Part shown: piece by piece, positions 1 through 5,530 of the stretch | How positions within the stretch are numbered: position 1 is the stretch's first letter | Layout: every line of letters begins with the position of its first letter | Source: Halobacteriovoraceae bacterium | GTDB taxonomy: Bacteria; Bdellovibrionota; Bacteriovoracia; Bacteriovoracales; Bacteriovoracaceae | Assembly: GCA_018663815.1 (NCBI GenBank) | Contig: JABJPQ010000077.1 | Span: forward strand, 1-7,663 | DNA: 7,663 nt | Reading direction: 5' to 3' | Notes under the pieces: model-generated | The model's database searches: none | Told to the model about the DNA's origin: nothing | What the model saw: the letters and a program-made list of their open reading frames with translations, nothing else | Translations under genes and position numbers: made by a program

Positions 1-446
1 ATGGAATCATGCTTGATTTTCAAAAATATCCCAATATCACTTTAGCCATTAAGACTGCGGATTGTTTACCCATCCTTTTACTGGGAGATAAGATCACTAT
101 GGTTCATGCCGGTTGGAAAGGACTTCAAAATAATATTTTAGCCCATAAAAACCTGCAGCTTGAAAATATTCATACTGCTTTTATCGGGCCATCCATTCAT
201 AGATTTGAAGTTACTGCTGATTTTAAAAAAGAGTTTCCAGCTAATCCACATTTTTATCAAGTCAAAGATCAACTCTACTTTGATTTACAAAAAGAAGCTC
301 AATGTCAATTATCCAAATACTTCCCAGCAGCAAAAGTTTACAATTCAAATATATGCACATTAGAAAATCCTGCTTATAATAGCTACCGTAACAACAAAAC
401 TCTGATGAGAAATTGGAATATTTTTAAAATAATGAGGTCTCCATGA
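1..446 (+). CDS. pgeF: PgeF/YfiH laccase-domain protein, 3' part of gene
   Basis: This is the C-terminal part of a peptidoglycan editing factor / multicopper-polyphenol-oxidase-like protein. The family is a cytoplasmic metalloenzyme linked to removal of mis-incorporated amino acids from peptidoglycan precursors and to purine nucleoside phosphorolysis. The reading frame is already open at base 3 (Gly-Ile before the first visible Met at base 9), so the true start lies left of the window. Visible family motifs are TADCLP, HAGWKG and IGPSIH, then a C-terminal ICTLEN...YNSYRNN block. The Cys of TADC and the His of HAGW correspond to two of the three metal ligands; the third (the His of the upstream xHG motif) is outside the window. 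The stop overlaps the next start as ATGA, which suggests translational coupling to the VKOR-DsbA gene. The identification is firm; the exact substrate is not visible. Confidence 0.9.
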   Translation, partial: GIMLDFQKYPNITLAIKTADCLPILLLGDKITMVHAGWKGLQNNILAHKNLQLENIHTAFIGPSIHRFEVTADFKKEFPANPHFYQVKDQLYFDLQKEAQCQLSKYFPAAKVYNSNICTLENPAYNSYRNNKTLMRNWNIFKIMRSP

Positions 447-1588
447 ATGCTAAAAAATCTTTAACTCTTAACGGCTTAGTCCTACCAAATTTTATATTTG
501 TTATTGTTTCAACTTTGATGATTCTTGTTAGTGCATACCTCACAAATCATTATTTCAATTTGCTCTTCCCAAGTGGTGTTACAACCAGCTCAGCACTTTG
601 TAATATAAATAGCTTTTGGGGGTGTGATAAAGCGACAGAGTCACAACTAGCCACTCTCTTGGGTATGCCGACCTCCATTTTTGGAATTATTATTGGGTTA
701 ATTGGTATTATTGCTGCCTTTGCTGGAACTAAAGAAATAGAACAAACGGCTAAAACAGTATTTATGGCTAATTTTATAGGCTGTCTCGTTCTTTTTATCT
801 ACTCATTAGTTGAACTTAAAAGCTTATGCCCAATGTGTACTGTTTATTACGTTTTATCATTATTGGCCGTCATTATTTTTTGGAAACATTCACAACTTCC
901 TTATAAAGTTGATGCTAAAAGTGGTGCCATATTTTTCACACTCACTCTCATTCCTGTTTTAGGATTTAATTACTACTTAAGTAATAAAGAAAAAGATAAT
1001 AAAAATTTATCGATAAGTTACATCGCCCAATTTAAATCTTTAAAAGACTACGGAGCACCAGCATACGAGTCACCTTACAAGATTCATATGGCCACAGAAA
1101 ATTTTGCAGATGCACCAATTCGTATCAGTGTCTTTTCTGATTTTCAATGTCCTTATTGTGAATCTGTTGCTAAACAAATGCCTGAGATCATCAAAGAATT
1201 TAAAGATAAGGTTAATATCCAATATTTATTCTACCCGCTTGATTCAAGCTGCAATAGCAAGATGAAAGGTTCGATGCATGTCTACGCATGCCAAGCAGCT
1301 TATTTAGCGGCTTGTGATGCCAATAAATTTGCCGAAGTTCATGACTATATTTTTGCCAATCAAGAAAAAATAAATTCCAAAAATCTAAGAATTTGGGCCA
1401 AGGAATTTGGATTAGATGAATCTTGTTTTGAAAATAAAAAAATACAAGACCTCGTTCAGCAAAGTATGAACACAGGTGAACAATTTAGCCTGCGCTCAAC
1501 TCCAACCATCATTATAAATGGTAAAAAACTAGAGGGCATGGTTCCGACCATACATTTAAAATCAATTCTTCGTTCTTTAATTAAATAA
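443..1588 (+). CDS. Membrane VKOR fused to periplasmic DsbA-like thioredoxin domain
   Basis: This 381-aa protein would make disulfide bonds in exported proteins. Its VKOR half re-oxidises the fused thioredoxin half and passes electrons to quinone. Residues about 14-180 form the VKOR domain with about five hydrophobic segments (roughly 14-36, 74-94, 104-123, 131-148, 162-180). The loop cysteine pair is C53/C61 and the active-site pair is C129-P-M-C132. Residues about 205-381 form a DsbA/Thioredoxin_4-type domain with redox motif C236-P-Y-C239 and the cis-proline in STPT (P354). It also has the PLDSSCN and YACQAAY segments usual in this subfamily, with extra cysteines at 270, 283, 291 and 328. 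The start ATG overlaps the pgeF stop, with GAGG just upstream at 434-437. The stop overlaps the tatD start (TAATG). VKOR-thioredoxin fusions are known in several bacterial phyla; here it replaces a separate DsbA/DsbB pair, at least locally. Confidence 0.93.
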   Translation: MNAKKSLTLNGLVLPNFIFVIVSTLMILVSAYLTNHYFNLLFPSGVTTSSALCNINSFWGCDKATESQLATLLGMPTSIFGIIIGLIGIIAAFAGTKEIEQTAKTVFMANFIGCLVLFIYSLVELKSLCPMCTVYYVLSLLAVIIFWKHSQLPYKVDAKSGAIFFTLTLIPVLGFNYYLSNKEKDNKNLSISYIAQFKSLKDYGAPAYESPYKIHMATENFADAPIRISVFSDFQCPYCESVAKQMPEIIKEFKDKVNIQYLFYPLDSSCNSKMKGSMHVYACQAAYLAACDANKFAEVHDYIFANQEKINSKNLRIWAKEFGLDESCFENKKIQDLVQQSMNTGEQFSLRSTPTIIINGKKLEGMVPTIHLKSILRSLIK

Positions 1589-2367
1589 TGTATGAAATAA
1601 TTGAGACTCACTGTCACCTAGATTACCTGAAATCTAAGCCTCTGGAGCAAGTACTTCAAGAGGCAAAACAAAATGGTATTCAAAAAATTATCACAATTGC
1701 AGTTGAGCCTGATAATTTTGACATCGTAAAAGAGCTCGCTGAGAAAAATGAGATGATCTTTTACTCCCAAGGGATTCACCCCCATGATGCAAAACTTGTC
1801 ACTGATGAAGCTCTAAATAAAATTAAAACAAGAACAGCTGAAACAAAGATGCTTGCGGTCGGTGAAATTGGACTCGATTATTATTACGACCACTCTCCCA
1901 GAGAAAAACAGATCGACGTTTTTGAATTGCAATTACAGATTGCTATAAATGCTAACAAACCCGTCATTATTCACTCAAGAGATGCTGATGAGGACATGAT
2001 TAATATTCTTAAAAAGTACGCCCCAAAGCTCAACCAAAAAGGTGTTATTCACAGTTTCACTTCTGGTGAATTATTGGCCAAAGAAGCACTTAAACTAGGG
2101 TTTTACATAGGATTTAACGGAATTATTACCTTTAAAAATGCTAAAAATGTAAGAGATATCGTTGAAATTTGCCCACTGAATAGAATATTACTTGAAACTG
2201 ATGCCCCTTTTCTCACACCTGTTCCTCACCGCGGAAAAGAAAATGCTCCGGCGAATCTTCCTTATATACTTGAAAAGATTGCGGAAATAAAAAATATCCC
2301 TTCAGATGAAGTGGCTAAGCAGTGTTTCAAGAATTCACAGGATCTATTTAATTTTCCACTTGTTTAA
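1588..2367 (+). CDS. tatD: TatD-family metal-dependent deoxyribonuclease
   Basis: This 259-aa TIM-barrel metallohydrolase belongs to the TatD/YcfH family. Known members are divalent-metal-dependent 3'-5' DNases, and some act as D-aminoacyl-tRNA deacylase-like enzymes. Metal ligands visible in family order are H8 and H10 (THCHLD), E93 (VGEIGLDYYY), H129 (IIHSRDA), H155 (VIHSFTSG) and D205 (LETDAPFLTP). PVPHRGKENAP follows as in typical members. The length matches the family's usual 255-265 aa. The ATG shares one base with the upstream stop, so it is probably translated by re-initiation. It is the last gene of the three-gene operon. The usual Asp before the first His pair is Glu here (E6), a mild variant. 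Substrate specificity within the family cannot be told from sequence. Confidence 0.93.
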   Translation: MYEIIETHCHLDYLKSKPLEQVLQEAKQNGIQKIITIAVEPDNFDIVKELAEKNEMIFYSQGIHPHDAKLVTDEALNKIKTRTAETKMLAVGEIGLDYYYDHSPREKQIDVFELQLQIAINANKPVIIHSRDADEDMINILKKYAPKLNQKGVIHSFTSGELLAKEALKLGFYIGFNGIITFKNAKNVRDIVEICPLNRILLETDAPFLTPVPHRGKENAPANLPYILEKIAEIKNIPSDEVAKQCFKNSQDLFNFPLV

Positions 2368-2377
2368 ATCAAATATG

Positions 2378-2421
2378 AACTAGCTCAAAGTACATTTTAC
2401 AATTTTCAACTCGCTAAGAGT
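2378..2421 (+). repeat. Imperfect 14-bp direct repeat, 30-bp period
   Basis: The two copies are 2378-2391 and 2408-2421, with consensus AACTNGCTNANAGT (11 of 14 positions identical). They start exactly 30 bp apart, about three helical turns, so a dimeric or tandem DNA-binding protein could contact both on one face. They lie just before the inverted repeat and upstream of the 2539 gene. Chance similarity in AT-rich DNA is a real alternative. Confidence 0.4.
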
Positions 2422-2472
2422 GTAATTATTCCCCACCCACTTGTGCTGCGCATCAACCCGTAGAATAATTGC
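2422..2472 (+). repeat. 10-bp inverted repeat enclosing a GC-rich core
   Basis: The arms are 2422-2431 (GTAATTATTC) and 2463-2472 (GAATAATTGC). They pair at all ten positions, one of them a G-T wobble, around a 31-nt loop. The loop begins CCCACCCAC and contains a further small TGC/GCA pairing. It could be a structured 3' end for the pgeF-VKOR-tatD transcript or a regulatory leader. No U-tract follows. Confidence 0.4.
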
Positions 2473-2538
2473 CCTATTAATAAATTAATTATTTGGAATT
2501 AAGAACACCATAATAATGTAAACTTTTAGGAGATTTTT

Positions 2539-3108
2539 ATGAAAAAATTAGCAATCTTTACTTTAGCAGTCGCAAGCATTTCAACATTTGCATCTTCAGT
2601 GATGCAGGACAAAAATGGGTTTGATGTTAATATGGCCGTTACCGGTGAGTATGATATTACCTCTATGGAGTTCAATATACCTATGAAGGTTATAAACGAT
2701 GTTGTTATTTTAGGTACAATCGGCATGGGAAGTGCCTCGACTGAGACAGGTGTGTATGTGACTCAATATTTTGATGATGGATCAGTTAGAAGTACTTCAA
2801 TTGAGGATGGTTCCGCTGATTACTTGAAGCTCGGATTAGAGTTAAGAAAGGAGTTGTTCCAAGGTAGTTGTCTAGAAGGGGCTTTAATGGCTCAATACAA
2901 TGAAAAAATAGGTGGATCAACAGAGTGGGGGAACTGGTCTCAAGAAAATGATGGCGAGGACTTTGATCCCATAGGAGGATTTAACGTTGGTGCAGGTATA
3001 AACTGTACTGTTGGTAACTCAGATAAACCAGTTACTGTTGGAGTTTCATACCTAGTTAACGAAAGCGGTGAAGGTAATACATTCGCAAAGTTTAGAGTAA
3101 ACTGGTAA
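2539..3108 (+). CDS. Small exported protein, possible outer-membrane beta-barrel
   Basis: I do not recognise this 189-aa protein as a named family. Residues 1-20 are a clear signal peptide (MKKL, a hydrophobic core, then STFASS near the cleavage site). The mature part is rich in Gly, Ser, Thr and Asn with alternating-hydrophobic stretches such as VVILGTIGMG, YLKLGLELRK and VGAGINCTVG. It ends FAKFRVNW, a terminal aromatic as seen in outer-membrane barrels recognised by BAM. At this size an eight-strand barrel or small periplasmic beta-sandwich is possible. Acidic loops occur at about 78-93 and 134-146. It has two cysteines (C111, C156), a possible disulfide. The start is supported by AGGAGA at 2528-2533, five bases before ATG. 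It is probably transcribed alone and converges with the large minus-strand gene. The barrel idea is inference. Confidence 0.75.
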   Translation: MKKLAIFTLAVASISTFASSVMQDKNGFDVNMAVTGEYDITSMEFNIPMKVINDVVILGTIGMGSASTETGVYVTQYFDDGSVRSTSIEDGSADYLKLGLELRKELFQGSCLEGALMAQYNEKIGGSTEWGNWSQENDGEDFDPIGGFNVGAGINCTVGNSDKPVTVGVSYLVNESGEGNTFAKFRVNW

Positions 3109-3137
3109 AAATAATTTTTATCTAAGTATTTAATATT

Positions 3138-3176
3138 TCCAAAGTGGTGCACTTTTTTACTGTATTCCACTTTGGA
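3138..3176. terminator. Convergent terminator region with two alternative hairpins
   Basis: The region lies in the 78-bp gap between two convergent genes. A perfect 10-bp inverted repeat (TCCAAAGTGG at 3138-3147 with CCACTTTGGA at 3167-3176, 19-nt loop) could act on both strands. On the + strand a smaller hairpin uses part of the same left arm: AAAGTG (3141-3146), loop GTG, CACTTT (3150-3155), in a run of six T that ends at 3158. That is a plausible, though AT-rich, intrinsic terminator for the 2539-3108 gene. On the minus strand the long stem begins 10 bases after the stop codon. Confidence 0.6.
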
Positions 3177-3186
3177 TTATATGCTT

Positions 3187-5271
3187 CTATTTAACAAATC
3201 CCTCATTAACAGCTCTGGCCATCCAGTAAACCATCGACATCGACATACCTGTCATTTCAACCTTTGGAGTACCTTCGCCAGCTGGATTAAGTGAGTATGG
3301 ATTTCTTTGCCATTGAAATGAACCTGTATTGTACCGAATAGATAAATCAATTGGTCCAGCAGGTCGTTTACTGATTTTCCCATCATAAGATTTATAATCA
3401 ACCAGTGGTATCCCTGAGTAATCAATATTTTTAGGAATAGCTTCGCGATGATTTTTTTGAAAAAGTTTTGTAAAAATTTCTCTCATGGCCATTGGGCTTG
3501 ATTCTTTAGCACGCTCGATACTAGTTGGATCTAAGTGTCTTCTTAAAAGTCTAAAGTAAACATTTCCATGGTGGCCAATATATTGCTCCAATAAGTTGTA
3601 AGCCTTAAGCATACCAGCTTTGCGTTTTTCATTTCTTTCTAAGCGTAAATAATTATAAAAGTTCATATTTTCTAAATTAAATTTAAAGTATGATTTAATC
3701 GGATCCAGCACAGCAAAATAAATACTTAACCAAGCAGTATCAGAAAGATCAGATGCAAGTTCCAGCTCTTTAGCAATAATTTCATCCTGTGGATCCATAT
3801 GATGGGCTATTGTCAAAATTGGAAATTTCACCACTGGTCCTGACCACAATGTTGGTCCGGTACCTGGAACAGTTGGATTATGTACTCCTCCTCGGTCCTC
3901 AGTTACACTCCAATTGTTTTTAATAATATAATGAGTCATCATTGAAACAAGTTTAGCCGCTCTATTTTTTAAATTTTGATGCTCATCTCCTAGGCTGTCA
4001 TACATAATACTTAACCCAAAATAAACTCCTGCGTACTGGTCCCTAGAGATACCATTCCTATCCCCATGGTGACTTATCCATTCAACGCCATCAATAAGAA
4101 CTCGACTATAATTTCGGCGATGTTTAATAATACTTTTACCAAAGATTGAGTCCGAAGGAGCAGCTGCTCGTGATAGCAAACCTGAGTTACCATTAACCTT
4201 AAGTAACATTTCTATACCTGAAAGGGCATGCTCCATACTCGCAATACTGTCTTGCGATTTTGTAACCATGTAACGAAATGACTGAGAAGCCAAATAATTA
4301 CCCGTCCAAATAGCGGAGTCATTATAACCATTATAACCCAAAATTTCCCCTGGCTTATAGTCTTGAGGTGCTATATGAAAATCTTGAATCCAGCTGTCAT
4401 CGTGTGGGTTTTTATATTCTGCTTTGGCTAAAATACCATGAGGAGAAAATTTTTCAAACATTCCTCGATCAATTTTAGCAATCATTGAATCAATAGTTTC
4501 TTGTGAAACTAGCTTATCCTCTGGAACCTTTATTGAAATGTCAGCTGTTAATTTTGGCTGCTCTAAAAACTCGGCCATATTCTCAAATGAACTCTTCACC
4601 TTAGCGATTAGTTCAGGAATTGAAGCAGTTATTTTTTTATTAAGCTTCTTTTTAATTTTTTTATTTAATTTTTTAAAGAACCACTTAAATTTATTATATT
4701 TAAGCTTGGTACTTACCTTATAGGTTATCTCAGGATCGATAATTCCTAATGTTTTAAATTTCCCTGCATCTGATAAAGAGTAATTAAATCCTCCTTGAAT
4801 ACGAATGTTTTTAATCTTCACATCAAGATCAGGTGCGGCACTAGGATAGACAAGCCATGAGTTATTAACAAAGGTTCTAATTTTAACCTTAACATGTATT
4901 CCCCATTCGTTCGTTCCACCAGGGATAAGCAATTGAAACCTATCATCAGTAAGCTCTTTGATTGAAAATGGAGCATTTGGTAATTCAACATTTACCACTT
5001 TAATTTCTCGTAAAAAAACTTCATCGCGACATCTTTTTCTGCCTGACTTTGAAGTTGTTTTACACCTCATTTGTCGGTACTTTTCTTGATCTTCTTTTAA
5101 TTGTTGATTTAACTTTAGTAAAAGATCCTCTTTAATCTTCACCGTAAGTTGTTTGCTAAATAAGCTCCAGTACTGTTGGTACTCCTCATTGACTAAAATT
5201 CCACCCGGATTAATAGTGGCTAAAGAAGTTTGAGTCATAAATAAGATTGATAGTATAATTAATGATTTCAT
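3187..5271 (-). CDS. Large exported protein: BPI/LBP-like TULIP barrel plus alpha/alpha-toroid-like domain
   Basis: This 694-aa protein starts at the ATG at 5271, with GGGGA 4-5 bases upstream; an in-frame GTG at 5283 is rejected because it lies inside that site. A signal peptide (residues 1-18, ending TSLA) leads to a mature N-terminus reading TINPGG. Residues about 20-250 follow the order of a BPI/LBP N-terminal lipid-binding barrel: NPG start, long amphipathic helix (about 27-62), a KVVNVELP strand, paired strands (123-160), a GKFKTLGIIDPEITYKVSTK segment, then a helix with FKWFFKKLNKKIKKK and a second helix before PKLTADISI. Residues about 310-690 look like a helical toroid/six-hairpin-type domain (DSAIWTGNYLASQSFRY, GNSGLLSR, SRDQYAGVYFGL, a C-terminal FQWQRNPYS and YWMARA). 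C70/C81 could form a disulfide. Lipid binding is inference; no catalytic residues can be assigned. It is divergent from the 5531 gene. Confidence 0.85.
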   Translation of the reverse strand: MKSLIILSILFMTQTSLATINPGGILVNEEYQQYWSLFSKQLTVKIKEDLLLKLNQQLKEDQEKYRQMRCKTTSKSGRKRCRDEVFLREIKVVNVELPNAPFSIKELTDDRFQLLIPGGTNEWGIHVKVKIRTFVNNSWLVYPSAAPDLDVKIKNIRIQGGFNYSLSDAGKFKTLGIIDPEITYKVSTKLKYNKFKWFFKKLNKKIKKKLNKKITASIPELIAKVKSSFENMAEFLEQPKLTADISIKVPEDKLVSQETIDSMIAKIDRGMFEKFSPHGILAKAEYKNPHDDSWIQDFHIAPQDYKPGEILGYNGYNDSAIWTGNYLASQSFRYMVTKSQDSIASMEHALSGIEMLLKVNGNSGLLSRAAAPSDSIFGKSIIKHRRNYSRVLIDGVEWISHHGDRNGISRDQYAGVYFGLSIMYDSLGDEHQNLKNRAAKLVSMMTHYIIKNNWSVTEDRGGVHNPTVPGTGPTLWSGPVVKFPILTIAHHMDPQDEIIAKELELASDLSDTAWLSIYFAVLDPIKSYFKFNLENMNFYNYLRLERNEKRKAGMLKAYNLLEQYIGHHGNVYFRLLRRHLDPTSIERAKESSPMAMREIFTKLFQKNHREAIPKNIDYSGIPLVDYKSYDGKISKRPAGPIDLSIRYNTGSFQWQRNPYSLNPAGEGTPKVEMTGMSMSMVYWMARAVNEGFVK

Positions 5272-5275
5272 TTTA

Positions 5276-5302
5276 GTCCCCACGCTAATGATTTAACGTG
5301 AG
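5276..5302 (-). promoter_or_regulatory. Leader hairpin abutting and partly covering the ribosome-binding site
   Basis: Read on the minus strand, CACGTTAA (5300-5293) pairs with TTAGCGTG (5288-5281) around the tetraloop ATCA. This gives eight pairs, one of them G-U. Two more pairs (U5301-G5280 and C5302-G5279) extend the stem into the GGGGA Shine-Dalgarno sequence (5281-5277) of the 694-aa gene. The site is therefore partly occluded when the hairpin forms, suggesting translational control. The hairpin also argues against the GTG at 5283 as start, since that codon lies in the stem. Confidence 0.5.
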
Positions 5303-5401
5303 TAGTCTTAATCCAGTGCAATATCAACCATTACTTAGACAATTGTAATAGTTTCATAAATTTACCGTGAATTTCAAAGCAACATCCGCTTCGAACGAAA
5401 G

Positions 5402-5437
5402 TGCACCCTTTATAGCTTTTTTTGCACCTTTCATTGC
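5402..5437 (+). promoter_or_regulatory. Tandem TGCACC repeats, 21-bp period (operator candidates)
   Basis: Copies lie at 5402-5416 and 5423-5437 and match at 12 of 15 positions, with an identical TGCACC core. The 21-bp period is two helical turns. TGCA recurs at 5317, 5435 and 5481 in the same divergent region. A -10-like TATATT (5449-5454, 5 of 6 to consensus) follows; the second copy occupies the place of its -35, as expected for activator-dependent promoters. The target gene would be the 5531 gene. The same bases also form an imperfect hairpin (5397-5404 with 5424-5432). Confidence 0.4.
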
Positions 5438-5448
5438 AGCAAGTACTC

Positions 5449-5472
5449 TATATTACAGGATTGCCAATTGGC
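5449..5472 (+). promoter_or_regulatory. Possible -10 element followed by palindrome GCCAATTGGC
   Basis: TATATT at 5449-5454 is a good -10 match with no good -35 at normal spacing. The perfect 10-bp palindrome GCCAATTGGC at 5463-5472 begins just where transcription would start, a usual position for a repressor operator. Both elements lie upstream of the 178-aa secreted-protein gene. Promoter assignment is tentative. Confidence 0.35.
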
Positions 5473-5520
5473 TGAAATATTGCACACGAGTCTGTACTTT
5501 TACAAAACAGCTAACTTAAC

Positions 5521-5527
5521 AGGGGAC
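5521..5527 (+). promoter_or_regulatory. Ribosome-binding site AGGGGAC that fixes the start of the 5531 gene
   Basis: AGGGGAC sits three bases before the ATG at 5531 and selects it over an in-frame TTG at 5468. The latter has no site and would put a long polar extension before the signal peptide. The same GGGGAC-AAA(A)TG arrangement precedes the divergent 694-aa gene. Confidence 0.75.
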
Positions 5528-5530
5528 AAA

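Larger units (their letters stand above)
2368..2538 (+). other. Non-coding gap with direct and inverted repeats
   Basis: This 171-bp gap separates tatD from the next + strand gene and has no credible small gene. It holds an imperfect direct repeat (AACTNGCTNANAGT at 2378-2391 and 2408-2421, period 30 bp). It also holds a 10-bp inverted repeat (2422-2431 with 2463-2472) enclosing a strikingly GC-rich core (2431-2460, about two-thirds G+C in AT-rich surroundings). No U-tract follows the inverted repeat, so it is not a classic intrinsic terminator. A -10-like CATAAT lies at 2509-2514, but no convincing -35 partners it. The AGGAGA ribosome-binding site for the downstream gene is at 2528-2533. Confidence 0.6.

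Noticed and set aside
160..363. Open frame of 67 codons within the pgeF fragment.
   Set aside because: It lies wholly inside a clearly coding frame with strong family motifs, and its product is low-complexity.
2526..2726. Minus-strand open frame over the start of the barrel-like gene.
   Set aside because: It is antisense to a gene with a signal peptide and good RBS, and its product has no coherent features.
2940..3170. Minus-strand open frame of 76 codons over the barrel-like gene's 3' end.
   Set aside because: It overlaps a real gene and the terminator stem, with no recognisable product.
4538..4723. Plus-strand open frame with a hydrophobic, membrane-like product.
   Set aside because: It is the complement of the lysine-rich segment (AAA codons read as TTT Phe), an expected artefact.
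5272..5283. GTG at 5283 as start of the large minus-strand gene (four extra residues MGTK).
   Set aside because: The codon lies within the GGGGA ribosome-binding site and a hairpin; ATG at 5271 has ideal spacing and begins a clean signal peptide.
5390..5399. TTCGAACGAA inverted repeat as an RNA hairpin.
   Set aside because: The two-base loop is too small to form a hairpin, and the repeat is short.
5468..5530. TTG at 5468 as start of the secreted orphan (21 extra residues).
   Set aside because: It has no ribosome-binding site, sits in the palindrome, and would bury the signal peptide; ATG at 5531 follows AGGGGAC.
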